Source: Collimonas arenae
Lineage (GTDB): Bacteria > Pseudomonadota > Gammaproteobacteria > Burkholderiales > Burkholderiaceae_D
DNA length: 64,000 nucleotides
Assembly: GCF_000786695.1 (NCBI RefSeq)
Contig: NZ_CP009962.1
Location: 1,426,001 to 1,490,000, forward strand
Direction of reading: 5' to 3'
The notes under the pieces are model-generated. The model did not search any database. It saw only the letters and a program-made list of their open reading frames with translations, and was not told where the DNA came from. How positions within the stretch are numbered: position 1 is the first letter of the stretch; every line of letters begins with the position of its first letter. A program made the position numbers and the translations under genes. Shown here one piece after another: positions 41,969 to 52,026 of the stretch.

Positions 41969-43777
41969 TTATTTTGCAGTACGTTTTTCGATATCGAAAT
42001 ACATCCATTCGGTAGGCATGACCGGATGCTTCTTGTAGCCGATGACACGTGGTTGCGCGATCATGTTGCGATAGCGGGCATAGCCGATGCGCGAGGGTGA
42101 GTCGACTTCCAGGATGCGCGCCATCTTGTGATACAGCAGGTCGCGTTCGGGGCCGGCCGGCAATTTCTGCGAGGCGGCGTAGAGCTTGTCGTATTCAGGA
42201 ATCTTGACGCAGCCATTGTTGTTCTGGCCGACGTTCGGGCCGTAGAACAGTTGCATGAAGTTGTCGCCGTCCGGATAGTCGGCAATCCATGGTGCGGTGC
42301 GGGTTTGCAGCTGGCACTCTTTTTCCGCCTTGAGCAGGTCGGGGAAAGTCTTCAGGTCGCCGACCATGCGGATGTGGATCGTGTCGTAAGTCTTTTTCCA
42401 CATTTCCGATTGCTGCTGGCCGTTGGAGTCGGCGCGGGCCGAGTAGCGTATCGTCAGCGGTTTGCCGTCCGGCAGGGTGCGGTAGCCGTCCTTGCCGATC
42501 TTGTAGCCGAACTTGTCGAGCAGGGCGTTGGCGACTTCCGGTTCGTACTGGATGCTGCTCTTGTAGTCCGGGTCATAGCCGACTACGCCAGGCGGGATCG
42601 GGTATTCCAGCGGGATGCCTTCGTCGTTCCAGACGACCTTGAGTTCTTCGCGGACATTGTGCGCCATGGCGATGGCGCGGCGCAGGGCGATTTTCTCTTT
42701 ACTCATGCCGCCCAGTATCGGGTCTTGCATGTTCCAGTAGAAATAGCTGATTTCAGGATCGACGATGCGCGACAGTTGCACGCCTTTTTTAACGAACTCA
42801 GGTTTCAGTTTGCCGCCGGACAGGACTTGCGGCGCCAGCGGACCTTGCAATTCGGTGATGTCGACTTCATCGCCTTCGAACGCCAGCAGGCGCGACTGGT
42901 CTTCGACCATCACGCTGATTTCAACGCGGCCGATTTGCGGCATGCGCTTGCCCTTCATCTTGGCGACGATGGCGGCATCGCCAGGATCGGTGCTAGGCGC
43001 GAAATCCCAGGTATAGCCGCGGTAATCGGGATTGGCGGTCAACACCATGCGCGAGCCGCGAATCCATTGGCTCAGGATGTAAGGACCGGTGCCGACCGGA
43101 TGGCCCATCACGGTACCTTGGGCGTCGCGGTATTTCTCGATCACTTCACGAGCCACTGCGCTGGTTGGCTGATGCGCCAGGATCATGCCGAGATTGAAGT
43201 CAGGCTGCTTCAAATGGATGCGCAAGGTGTAGCGGTCCAGCAGTTCGAAGCCGGAGACATTGGCGTCGTAGTTGAAATGGCCGGTTTTCTTGGCTTGCTC
43301 CGCTACTTCGTCGAGACCGACGACTTTGCCTTCCAGCAGCCAGGTTTGCGGCGAGGCGAGTTGCGGGTCGAACAGGCGTTTCCACGAATAGACGAAATCG
43401 GCCATGGTCAGTTCGCGCTTCTTGCCGTTGAACACAGGATCATCGGCGAAGTAGATGCCTTTTTTCAGGCGGATCGTGTAAGTCATGCCGTCGGTGCTGA
43501 CTTCCGGCAGGGCTGCCGCTGCCGAAGGCATCAGCTTGGCCGGACGGGCCAGGTATTCGTAGGCGAACAGTGTTTCAAATACCGATTGATTCACCAACTG
43601 CGAATACAGGTCGCGCGTCACGGCCGGATCAAAACCGGTTTCCGGCGCCACGAACACAAAGCGCAATACCTTGTCGGGATCAGCTGGCGAAATCGGCGCT
43701 GCCGCAGCCGATGCATGCATCGGCAAGGCGCACGTCAAACAGGCAACCAATATCCCGCGTAACCAAAGCGAGTTCAT
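41969..43777 (-). CDS. Periplasmic peptide-binding protein (SBP family 5), paralog 1
   Basis: A 602-aa extracellular solute-binding protein of the DppA/OppA family, with a signal peptide (about 1-24, ending MHASAAA). Family 5 strings include YSWKRLFDP, GHPVGTGPYIL and the tail EYDKLYAASQKLPAGPERDLLYHKMARI. An upstream ATG at 43798 is possible, but GGAG lies 9 bases before 43777. It is the most diverged of three tandem paralogs, lying nearest to the M3 peptidase gene (91 bp). Confidence 0.92.
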   Translation of the reverse strand: MNSLWLRGILVACLTCALPMHASAAAAPISPADPDKVLRFVFVAPETGFDPAVTRDLYSQLVNQSVFETLFAYEYLARPAKLMPSAAAALPEVSTDGMTYTIRLKKGIYFADDPVFNGKKRELTMADFVYSWKRLFDPQLASPQTWLLEGKVVGLDEVAEQAKKTGHFNYDANVSGFELLDRYTLRIHLKQPDFNLGMILAHQPTSAVAREVIEKYRDAQGTVMGHPVGTGPYILSQWIRGSRMVLTANPDYRGYTWDFAPSTDPGDAAIVAKMKGKRMPQIGRVEISVMVEDQSRLLAFEGDEVDITELQGPLAPQVLSGGKLKPEFVKKGVQLSRIVDPEISYFYWNMQDPILGGMSKEKIALRRAIAMAHNVREELKVVWNDEGIPLEYPIPPGVVGYDPDYKSSIQYEPEVANALLDKFGYKIGKDGYRTLPDGKPLTIRYSARADSNGQQQSEMWKKTYDTIHIRMVGDLKTFPDLLKAEKECQLQTRTAPWIADYPDGDNFMQLFYGPNVGQNNNGCVKIPEYDKLYAASQKLPAGPERDLLYHKMARILEVDSPSRIGYARYRNMIAQPRVIGYKKHPVMPTEWMYFDIEKRTAK

Positions 43778-43877
43778 ACCATTTGTCTCCTTCATCAATC
43801 TCTAGCTAAATCGGAACTGCGGCAGGCCGATCGGGCTTGCCGGAGCAGGGTGTCTTGTTAATTGCTAAATAGGCGGC

Positions 43878-45689
43878 TTAATGTTTGTCGACGTCGATGT
43901 ACTGCCATTCGGCGTGCAGGATCGGGTGCTTCTTGAAACCCTTGACCCATGGCCGAACCAGCCAGTTACGAATTCTGCCGGTGTTCAATGCCCAGGCGGT
44001 ATCCGCTTCGACTTGCCGATTCATTTGCTGGTAAATCTGATTGCGTTCCGGGCCGAGGGGTAGGGCCATGGCTTTTACATAGAGCGCATCATATGCGGGC
44101 GATTGATAGCAGCCGTGGTTGCCGTGGCCGGCATTTGGACCATATAGCAATTGCAGGAAATTTTCCGCTTCAGGGTAGTCTGCATTCCAAGCCGCACCCC
44201 ACATCATGAGTTCGCAGGAGGTGGCGGCTTTCAGATTGTCTGCAAAATTACTGACGATGAATTTTGTCTTGATCCCGATCAGGTCCAGTCCGCGTTTCCA
44301 TAATTCTGATACTTCCTGGTTAATTCCACCTTGATTGCTGGTGTATTTCAGGAGCAGGGGCGAACCGTCAGGCATGGTCCGATAGCCGTCGGCGCCGCGT
44401 TTGTAACCGAAGTGATCAAGTAATTTGTTTGCGAGCGCGGGATTGTAATCAATGCTGCTGCGATACTTTGGATCGTAACCGCCAACTCCCGGCGCAATGA
44501 TCATTTCCAGTTTGGTAGCCTGCCCGCTGCGCAGCAGCGTTGCTTCTTCTTTGTTGTTATACGCCATCGTTATTGCACGCCGCAGTGCGATTTTGTCATT
44601 GGTATAACCGCCAATGACCGGATCTTTCATATTCAGAACGGTGTAGGTGATGCCGGCGTCGATAACCCGTTGTAACTGTATGCCTTGCTCGGCATAGTCG
44701 GGCTTGAGCTTTTCGCCGTCTATTGCGCTGAACGCTGCGACTTCAGGTATTTTATCGAAATCGATCTGCTTGCCTTGGAATGCCAGCCAGCGTGACTGGT
44801 TCTCTTCGATGATGCTGATTTCGACCCGACCCACCTGCGGCATTCTCTTGCCCTGCATGTCTTTGATGATTTTCTGGTCGATAGCGTCGCCGGAAGATTT
44901 GAAGTCCCAGGTAAAGCCGCGGTACTCCGGATTAGCAGCCAGAATGATTTTGCTGCGCGGGACATACTTCTCCAGCATGTATGGGCCGGTACCGACAGGA
45001 TGTTGGCCGGTTTGCTGGCCATAAGCATCGATCGCCTCGTGGGCTACTGCGCCGAAGGCGGAGTAGGCGACAACGTTCAAGAAGTTGTAGTCCTTGGCGT
45101 TCAGGACCACTTTCAGTGTGTATCGGTCGGGGGCTTGCAGGCCTGCGATCGGGGTTTCATAGTTGAAATGGCCGGTTTTTTGAGCCTGTGCGGCCAGTTC
45201 GTCAAGTCCGACTATTTTCCCGGCAATAAAATTCGCAGACGGAGAGCGGTTTTTAGGGTCAAGAACACGCTTAAAGGTGTAAATATAATCTTCTGCAGTC
45301 AGCTCCCTGCGTACGCCCTTGAAAGCAAGATCTGGCGAGAAGTAAATGCCCTTTTTGATGTGGAAGGTATAGGTCTTGCCATCCTCGCTGATCTCCGGCA
45401 TCGCTTCCGCTGTCTCGGTGACCAATTTGGCTGGCCGCGCCAGGTAGTCATAGGTAAGCAGGGTTTCAAATATGACTTCGCTGACCCAGCCCGAATAGAA
45501 GTTCTGTGTACGTACCATGTCGAAGCCATCGTCGGCAGCTTCAAATGCGTTGCGTATCACTTTTGTCGGATCTGCTGGATTTGTGCCGGCATGCGCGCTG
45601 GGGACGGAGCCCGCAAATGCTGCAAGAACCAGCATTTGTCCTATCAATACTTTTTTGATGCTGACTAAATTCGATAATTGTCGGTGCAT
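43878..45689 (-). CDS. Periplasmic peptide-binding protein (SBP family 5), paralog 2
   Basis: A 603-aa SBP with a signal peptide (about 1-34, ending PSAHAG). It shares with paralog 3 the mature start GTNPADPTKV and long identical stretches such as LTYDYLARPAKL and LLDHFGYKRGADGYRTMPDG, so the two come from a recent duplication compared with paralog 1. It is 100 bp upstream of paralog 1 and probably in the same operon. Confidence 0.92.
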   Translation of the reverse strand: MHRQLSNLVSIKKVLIGQMLVLAAFAGSVPSAHAGTNPADPTKVIRNAFEAADDGFDMVRTQNFYSGWVSEVIFETLLTYDYLARPAKLVTETAEAMPEISEDGKTYTFHIKKGIYFSPDLAFKGVRRELTAEDYIYTFKRVLDPKNRSPSANFIAGKIVGLDELAAQAQKTGHFNYETPIAGLQAPDRYTLKVVLNAKDYNFLNVVAYSAFGAVAHEAIDAYGQQTGQHPVGTGPYMLEKYVPRSKIILAANPEYRGFTWDFKSSGDAIDQKIIKDMQGKRMPQVGRVEISIIEENQSRWLAFQGKQIDFDKIPEVAAFSAIDGEKLKPDYAEQGIQLQRVIDAGITYTVLNMKDPVIGGYTNDKIALRRAITMAYNNKEEATLLRSGQATKLEMIIAPGVGGYDPKYRSSIDYNPALANKLLDHFGYKRGADGYRTMPDGSPLLLKYTSNQGGINQEVSELWKRGLDLIGIKTKFIVSNFADNLKAATSCELMMWGAAWNADYPEAENFLQLLYGPNAGHGNHGCYQSPAYDALYVKAMALPLGPERNQIYQQMNRQVEADTAWALNTGRIRNWLVRPWVKGFKKHPILHAEWQYIDVDKH

Positions 45690-46011
45690 TTTTTATTGCC
45701 TTTTGAGCAGGTAGTTATTCTCTATATGTGCCTAAGATGGCTTATCTTTAGCTCAAAATAGTGTCATTTCCAATGACGTCGTACATTATGGCGGGTAGCG
45801 AATGTGCGACTTTTACTTTTTTAACTGGGTAATACTTGGCTATCCATTAAGATTGAATAGTGTATGCCTGCTCTGTCTAATTGAAACCTGTTCATGTGGG
45901 TTGTCTCCTGTTTTAGCTACTTTTACGGCCGTTGACGGCCTTGTGTTCCAGGTTAAGGCGGCATACTACAGAATCCCGTGCAAAAAGATAGATACGCCGT
46001 TAGATAATCTA
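45690..46011. other. Intergenic region between SBP paralogs 2 and 3
   Basis: 322 bp of lower-GC DNA without a convincing ORF. It includes a small palindrome GTCATTTCCAATGAC (45763-45777). The length suggests that paralog 2 has its own promoter here. No terminator or repeat family is recognised. Confidence 0.5.
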
Positions 46012-47811
46012 TCAGTGTTTTTCAACATCGAGATATTCCCAGTCGGCCTGCAGGATTGGATGACGCTTGAAACCCTTGATCCAAGGCCGGATCATCCAGT
46101 TGCGCAAACGCGACGTTGATAGCACCCAGGCAGTATCGGCTTCCATCTGGCGACTCATGTCAATGTATAGCTGGTTGCGTTCCGGTCCTGGCGGCAAAGC
46201 CTTAGCCTTGACGTACAGGGCATCGTAAGCGGGCGAACTATAACAACCGTTATTCCCCTGTCCCACATTGGGGCCGTAAAGCAGTTGCATGAAGTTATCC
46301 CCTTCCGGATAGTCCGCTGTCCATGATCCGTTCCACATCATCAGTTTGCATTCAGTTGCCGCCTTCAGGTTGTCGGCAAAATTGCTTACCTTGAAATTGG
46401 CGCGAATGCCGATCTTGTCGAGTCCGCGCTTCCATATTTCCGAGAAAACCGTACTGATCGCGCTTGCTTCTGTTGCGATATCCAAGGTCAGAGGTTTGCC
46501 ATCTGGCAGGGTACGGTAACCATCGGCGCCACGCTTATAGCCAAAGTGGTCTAGCAATTTGTTTGCCAGCACCGGATCGTAGGAGATGCTGTTGCGGTAG
46601 TTTGGATCATGTCCAATGACGCCTTCCGGGATCGCCATTTCGGCTTTTACCGCCAAGCCGAGGCGCGCCTGGGTTATCTCATCCTTGATGCTGTAAGACA
46701 TCGCGATTGCGCGCCTCAGAGCAATTTTTTCAAGACTGGTGCCGCCGATCAGGGGATCTTTGAAGTTCAAGAAGGTATAGACGACGCCAGGTTCGGTCAC
46801 GGTGTCCAGGCGAATGCCTTCATCGATAAAGGACTGCTTGAGTTTGTTCCCGTCCAAAACTGTTGGCGCCGCAGCCTGCGGCAGGAAGTCAAAGTCCAGT
46901 TGTTTACCCTGGAAGGCTAGCCAGCGCGATTGTTCTTCTTCGATGATGTTGATTTCAACGCGGCCGACCTGTGGCATTTTCTTGCCCTTCATGTCGTGTA
47001 CCAGCTGATCGTCCCATGCGGATCCAGACGATTTGAAATCCCAGATATAGCCGCGGTACTCAGGATTGGCGACCAGCACGATTTTACTGCGTGGTACATA
47101 TTCCTGCAGCATGTAAGGGCCGGTGCCGACCGGATGCGCCGGTGTGCGATCACCGTAGGTGTCGATGACTTCGTGTGCCTGAGCGCCTAATGAAATAAAC
47201 GCCATGATGTACAGGAAGTTGTAGTCGGGCTCCTTGAGCGTGATCTGTAAGGTGTAGCGGTCGGGAGTCTTCAAACCCGCCAGCGGCGCATCGTAGTCAA
47301 AATGGCCGCTTTTCATAGCCGCTGCGATTAATTCATCCATGCCAAGAATCTTGCCTTGCAAGACGTTGGCTGAGGGCGATCGATTCTTTGGATCGAGGAA
47401 GCGCTTGAAAGTGTAGGCGTAATCCTGAGCGGTCAGCTCTCTACGAATGCCCTTGAATGCAGGATCAGGAGCGAAATAAATTCCCTTTTTAATGTGGAAG
47501 ACATAGGTCTTGCCGCCATCGCTGACTTCCGGCATAGCCTCCGCAGTTCCTGGTACCAGCTTGGCCGGACGGGCAAGATAATCATAGGTCAGCAAGCGCT
47601 CGAAAATGGCTTCGCTTATCCAGGCGGAATAGGCGTTATACGTGCGCACCATATCAAAACCATCATCCGCAGCCTGCAACGCCACACGCACCACTTTGGA
47701 CGGATCCGCCGGATTGTTGCCAGCTTGAGCAGGAAATGCTGCACCTGCGATACAACTAATGAGCATTATTGGTGCAATGCACGATTGCTTTATTTGCTTA
47801 AAGTTCCACAT
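46012..47811 (-). CDS. Periplasmic peptide-binding protein (SBP family 5), paralog 3
   Basis: A 599-aa SBP with a signal peptide (about 1-29, ending FPAQAG). Mature start GNNPADPSKVVRVALQAADDGFDMVRTYNA; very similar to paralog 2. It is the first gene on the minus-strand side and faces the TonB-dependent receptor gene across a 456-bp regulatory region. It is separated from paralog 2 by 322 bp. Confidence 0.92.
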   Translation of the reverse strand: MWNFKQIKQSCIAPIMLISCIAGAAFPAQAGNNPADPSKVVRVALQAADDGFDMVRTYNAYSAWISEAIFERLLTYDYLARPAKLVPGTAEAMPEVSDGGKTYVFHIKKGIYFAPDPAFKGIRRELTAQDYAYTFKRFLDPKNRSPSANVLQGKILGMDELIAAAMKSGHFDYDAPLAGLKTPDRYTLQITLKEPDYNFLYIMAFISLGAQAHEVIDTYGDRTPAHPVGTGPYMLQEYVPRSKIVLVANPEYRGYIWDFKSSGSAWDDQLVHDMKGKKMPQVGRVEINIIEEEQSRWLAFQGKQLDFDFLPQAAAPTVLDGNKLKQSFIDEGIRLDTVTEPGVVYTFLNFKDPLIGGTSLEKIALRRAIAMSYSIKDEITQARLGLAVKAEMAIPEGVIGHDPNYRNSISYDPVLANKLLDHFGYKRGADGYRTLPDGKPLTLDIATEASAISTVFSEIWKRGLDKIGIRANFKVSNFADNLKAATECKLMMWNGSWTADYPEGDNFMQLLYGPNVGQGNNGCYSSPAYDALYVKAKALPPGPERNQLYIDMSRQMEADTAWVLSTSRLRNWMIRPWIKGFKRHPILQADWEYLDVEKH

Positions 47812-48267
47812 AATCCCGTCTCTATTTTCTTGCCTCTCGGCAGCTAAAGGTTTCGCATTTTAGGCCGAAAATGGCTTGGATACCGCGCTAAATCGACCTC
47901 TATGTATTTGCTTATACCCATATGCGTATTTGTTATTTGGCGTATATAAGCAACAGTTCGCAGGCGTTGCCCAAATTAAATGCTGTTTTTATTTTTTTTA
48001 GGATACACTATTTTAGCTGCATTAAAACTTGTGGCATATTTTTTGCTTGTAGCTGTTCGCGAGAATATTCTTGGCAAACAATCACAAATTGGGTTCAGGG
48101 AAACGCTCGTGCAGTAATGTTTTACACGCGAAAAAAATCTGCTTTTTGGTCGTTGTTGTGCAAAAGATTTTTGACGCATCGCTCAGAAGGCGATTAACAA
48201 ATCGTACTTAGATTTACTACAAAAACTTAAATTTCAACTCTAACTTTTACCCATAGGGAGTTTGGTT
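47812..48267. promoter_or_regulatory. Divergent control region between peptide SBP and TonB receptor genes
   Basis: 456 bp of AT-rich DNA with no ORF of gene character on either strand. It must hold the promoters of paralog 3 and of the receptor. No obvious Fur-box or other known operator was recognised by eye. AGGGAG at 48255-48260 is the receptor's ribosome site. Confidence 0.6.
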
Positions 48268-51117
48268 ATGATGAAGGAACGGGGATTGCCACGTTCGCTG
48301 CGACTGATGTTTTCAGGCGGCGTAGCTGTGGGGCTAGGTCTGTTGGCCCACTCAGTGCAGGCGCAGGAGACAAAGACGGACGATTCACCGCAGCAAATAC
48401 AACGGGTCGAAATTACTGGCTCGTCAATCAAACGAATCAACAAGGAAGGTGCGCTGCCAGTGCAGACACTGACCCAGGACGATATCGCAAAGACTGGCGC
48501 CACCAGCGTTGCCGATCTGGTCCAGGCTTTACCTTCGATGCAGGGCTTCGTCCCGCAATCGAGTTCGGTCAACGGTAGCGGTGGTGGCTTGGAAACAGCT
48601 TCCATCCACGGCATTGGCTCAGCGTACACATTGGTGCTGCTGAACGGCCGCCGAATCGCGCGCTCGCAGGATTCCGCGGTCAATCTGGCCAGCATCCCGC
48701 TGTCTGCTGTCGAACGTGTTGAAATCCTGACCGACGGCGCTTCCGCACTATACGGTTCCGATGCGATTGGCGGCGTGGTCAACTTCATTTTGAAAAAGAA
48801 CTCGACCGACCTTACAGTCACAGGCGGCTACAATTCGCCCCTCAAGTCTGGCGGCAAGAGCTATAACGTCGGCATTACCAAAGGTTTTGGTGATCTGGAC
48901 AAGGATGGCTACAACGTCATGCTGTCTTACAGCCACGACGAACAGGCCAACCTGGAGGCGAGCCAGCGCAGTTTTTCCAATTCCGGCCTGGTACCGTTCA
49001 GCGTAGGCGGCCAGCAATACTCGCTATACCAGCTGAGCAGCTACACGGCACCAGCTGGCGTGACGCTGAAAAGTAACGGCGGCAACACCGTAACGCAGTT
49101 CTCGCCCAATTATCTGCAAACCGGCCATTGCGCGCCGAACACTTTCCTGTCCGGCCAGTATTGCAAATACAATTACGCGTCGACAGTGGAGCTGATTCCG
49201 AAATCGACACGCGACAGCTTTGTGGCATCCGGTAATTTCAAGCTCAATAGCAATACCACACTGTTCGGTGAATTGGTGGCCTCGAGCTTCAAGATCGATC
49301 CGCAATACGCACCGGCAGCCCAAGGCTTGCAGCTGACGCCTGGCAGCGCTTTGTACAACAAATACGTCACGCCTTATCTGGGACAGCTGGGAATCAATCC
49401 GGGTGATGTGACTGGTGCAACGATGAACATGCGCCTGGTCGATGCTGGCGGTCGTACCGACGAGTACAAGACAAATGCCTTGCACATGGCGTTCGGGGTG
49501 GATGGTAATGCCTACGGATGGGATTACAATGCGTCCTTTACCCATTCGCAAAATACCTGGACCGACACGGCGACCGGCGGTTACCTCAGCAACAATGCGT
49601 TCAACAACATCGTTGCGGCAGGTAATTTCGATCCTTTCGCGGCTCCCGGATCATCTGCGGGCGTACTGGCCCCAGCCGTTCTGCACCAGGAACTGAACAA
49701 ATCGACCACCAAGCTGGATGTGTTGAACCTGCATGCTTCGCATGACTTGTTCACATTGCCGGCAGGCACAGCGCAGATTGGTCTAGGCGCTGAAGTTGCA
49801 AGAGAGCAGTATAGCCTGAGCCCAAGTGCGATTTTGATGGGGACGAATGCGCTCCAGCCTAATTACACCGACTTCATGATTGGCGGTAACGCCGGCCAGC
49901 TGCCAATCGATGCAAGCCGCAAGAACTACGGCGCCTTCACCGAATTGCTGGTGCCGGTGGCGAAGAACCTGGACCTGACAGGCGCGCTGCGTTACGACAG
50001 TTATGATGCGGCGAAAAACAATGCGAACTTTGATATCAACGGCAATCCGATTGCTTCGGCAACGCAAGGCAACTCTGCAAGCAAAGCCACGTACAAAATT
50101 TCGGCACGTTGGCAGCCTGTAGATTCCTTCCTGCTGCGCGGTTCCTACGGCACAGGCTTCAGGGCTCCTAACCTGTCGCAAATCACTAACCCGCTGTCGC
50201 CTTTTGGTGTTACTGCAGGCACCTACAACTGCCCATTTTCCCCACCTGACCCACGTGCGGCAGGTTGCCAAGGCACGTCTCAGTACGATGTGCTGCAAGG
50301 TGGTAATGGCCAAACTGGTTCTGCTGGTTTGAAGCCAGAAACATCGACTCAGAGCACGATTGGTTTCCGTCTGGAGCCGATCCGCAATCTGTCGATCGGT
50401 TTCGATCTGTGGCGCGTCAATATCAAGAACCAAATCGTGTTCCTGCCGGAGTCGTTGCCGTTCGCTAATCCAGCTGCGTATTCGAACTACCTGACGCTAT
50501 ACAACGATCCAGCTATCGGACCAACAGTTGCCCTGCTGCAAACGCCGGTCAACTTGGCCAGTGCTTCGTACCAAGGTATCGACTGGGATCATAGCTACAG
50601 GACCAAAACGCCGGTTGGCGATATGAGCCTGCAATGGACCGGTACTTATATGCTGAAGGCCGAACAGAATATCCCAGGTAATGGTATTCAAAGTGACGTC
50701 GGCAAGTACGGTTCGGATCAACAGGTTGTGTTCCGCATCATCTCGCGCCTGGCAGCTTCGTGGAAACAGTCCGATACATGGACCCATTCCCTGGCCGTCA
50801 ACTACCGTTCCGGTTACCATGACCAGCGCTATACAGCTGACAATGCGGCAGTTCGTATCGTCAATCCTGATGGTTCATACGGTGCGTTTGTGGCGATGCC
50901 TAACCATGACGTGGCGTCTTACACTACGTTTGACTGGCAAACCAAGATGACAGTGAAAAAGGGTTTCGTGATTACTGCAGGTATCAAAAACCTGTTTGAT
51001 CGTACCCCACCATTGTCTTTGATCAATGCCGGCGGCGGTAACCAGGTTGGTTACGATGCCCGCTATACCGACCCACTTGGACGTCAGTTGTATTTAACTG
51101 GTTCTTATAAGTTCTAA
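48268..51117 (+). CDS. TonB-dependent outer-membrane receptor (probable peptide substrate)
   Basis: A 949-aa outer-membrane receptor. Signal peptide to about residue 33 (VQAQ), a TonB-box-like QRVEITGSSIKR, a plug domain with SAYTLVLLNGRRIA and VERVEILTDGASALYGSDAIGGVVNFI, and a C-terminal 22-strand barrel ending LYLTGSYKF with a terminal Phe. The ATG at 48268 has AGGGAG 7 bases upstream. No siderophore-type secretin/signalling domain is present. Neighbouring peptide-uptake and peptidase genes suggest peptides as ligands (inference). Heme or other nutrients are not excluded. Confidence 0.93.
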   Translation: MMKERGLPRSLRLMFSGGVAVGLGLLAHSVQAQETKTDDSPQQIQRVEITGSSIKRINKEGALPVQTLTQDDIAKTGATSVADLVQALPSMQGFVPQSSSVNGSGGGLETASIHGIGSAYTLVLLNGRRIARSQDSAVNLASIPLSAVERVEILTDGASALYGSDAIGGVVNFILKKNSTDLTVTGGYNSPLKSGGKSYNVGITKGFGDLDKDGYNVMLSYSHDEQANLEASQRSFSNSGLVPFSVGGQQYSLYQLSSYTAPAGVTLKSNGGNTVTQFSPNYLQTGHCAPNTFLSGQYCKYNYASTVELIPKSTRDSFVASGNFKLNSNTTLFGELVASSFKIDPQYAPAAQGLQLTPGSALYNKYVTPYLGQLGINPGDVTGATMNMRLVDAGGRTDEYKTNALHMAFGVDGNAYGWDYNASFTHSQNTWTDTATGGYLSNNAFNNIVAAGNFDPFAAPGSSAGVLAPAVLHQELNKSTTKLDVLNLHASHDLFTLPAGTAQIGLGAEVAREQYSLSPSAILMGTNALQPNYTDFMIGGNAGQLPIDASRKNYGAFTELLVPVAKNLDLTGALRYDSYDAAKNNANFDINGNPIASATQGNSASKATYKISARWQPVDSFLLRGSYGTGFRAPNLSQITNPLSPFGVTAGTYNCPFSPPDPRAAGCQGTSQYDVLQGGNGQTGSAGLKPETSTQSTIGFRLEPIRNLSIGFDLWRVNIKNQIVFLPESLPFANPAAYSNYLTLYNDPAIGPTVALLQTPVNLASASYQGIDWDHSYRTKTPVGDMSLQWTGTYMLKAEQNIPGNGIQSDVGKYGSDQQVVFRIISRLAASWKQSDTWTHSLAVNYRSGYHDQRYTADNAAVRIVNPDGSYGAFVAMPNHDVASYTTFDWQTKMTVKKGFVITAGIKNLFDRTPPLSLINAGGGNQVGYDARYTDPLGRQLYLTGSYKF

Positions 51118-51147
51118 TTTGGTCGCGATGCTTGTAATATAGTGATC

Positions 51148-51190
51148 GCAAACTGGCGCGGAGGCTTAAATTGCTTCCGTGCCAATTTGC
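51148..51190 (+). other. Long imperfect stem-loop between receptor and tonB
   Basis: GCAAA, TGGC and CGGAGGC pair in order with GCTTCCG, GCCA and TTTGC around a TTAAATT loop, with few mismatches. There is no T-run after it, so it may attenuate or protect mRNA ends rather than terminate fully. It lies 30 bp after the receptor stop. Confidence 0.6.
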
Positions 51191-51301
51191 ACTATAAAGG
51201 GCCAGGGCACGATTTTTGCGAGTGCTTTGACCAGCCAGTATCATTCATCGAATTGCATGTGGTTTTGGCAATTGAATAATGTAGTATCGGAGGAAAGAGG
51301 C

Positions 51302-51958
51302 ATGGATTTCACGCAGGATGGGAGAAACCCTTCCAAGAATGTGGTTGGTATCAGCGTGGTTGTTCTTCTGCATGTAGCTCTCGTTTATGCGTTGGTTACT
51401 GGGCTCGCCCGTAAAGTTGTTGAAGTGATTCAGCAACCGGTCGAAACCAAGATCATCGAGGAGATCAAACCGCCGCCACCGCCACCACCACCACCGAAGC
51501 AGGTTGTGCCGCCACCGCCAAAATCGGTCGCGCCGCCACCGCCGTTCGTACCTCCACCAGAGGTCAAGGTAACGCCGCCGCCAACAGACAATGTGATTGC
51601 AGCTGTCACAAACGTCAAACCACCCACCAATGATCTGCCTACTTCCGTAGCGCAACCATCAACTACCGGTGAGGCAGGACCTTCGCATACCAGTGCAAAA
51701 ATTGCTGGAAATTGCGAAAAACCGGAGTATCCAAGAACTTCATTGCGCAATGAAGAAGAGGGCACAGTAACTGTCAAGCTGACTATCGGCGCTGATGGTA
51801 ACGTGGTTGATTCTTCGGTTGAAAAGGGCAGTGGTTTCAAGGAACTGGACAGAGCCACGGTGAAAGCCTGGAGCCTGTGTCATTTCACCCCGGCCATGGC
51901 CGACGGTAAACCTGTGCAGTCAACGACAAAGATGCAGTATGTCTGGAAGCTGGAATAA
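51302..51958 (+). CDS. tonB: TonB energy-transducing protein
   Basis: A 218-aa inner-membrane-anchored periplasmic protein. Residues about 13-35 are the transmembrane anchor (VVGISVVVLLHVALVYALV), a proline-rich spacer (PPPPPPPPP from about residue 57) follows, and the C-terminal TonB domain (about 138-218) has YPRTSLRNEEEGTVTVKLTI and ends YVWKLE. Two Cys (GNCEKP, SLCHF) may form a disulfide. GGAGG and the ATG at 51302 define the start. It is 184 bp after the receptor. Confidence 0.92.
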   Translation: MDFTQDGRNPSKNVVGISVVVLLHVALVYALVTGLARKVVEVIQQPVETKIIEEIKPPPPPPPPPKQVVPPPPKSVAPPPPFVPPPEVKVTPPPTDNVIAAVTNVKPPTNDLPTSVAQPSTTGEAGPSHTSAKIAGNCEKPEYPRTSLRNEEEGTVTVKLTIGADGNVVDSSVEKGSGFKELDRATVKAWSLCHFTPAMADGKPVQSTTKMQYVWKLE

Positions 51959-52026
51959 TCAAAGTGTAGAACCACTACCTTATTCGTTATCCTAGCAATC
52001 TAATTTATAAAATTTGGAGTATTAGT

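Noticed and set aside
42128..43762. Long open frame of 544 codons on the plus strand
   Set aside because: It is the antisense frame of the peptide-binding protein gene at 41969-43777; its translation has no domain and unusual composition.
45763..45777. Palindrome GTCATTTCCAATGAC as an operator
   Set aside because: Six-base arms are common by chance and no regulator gene is adjacent; mentioned only within the intergenic entry.
48268..51117. Siderophore receptor under Fur control
   Set aside because: No siderophore biosynthesis, ferric reductase or Fur-box-like sequence was seen nearby; neighbours are peptide-related. Not excluded, only unsupported.
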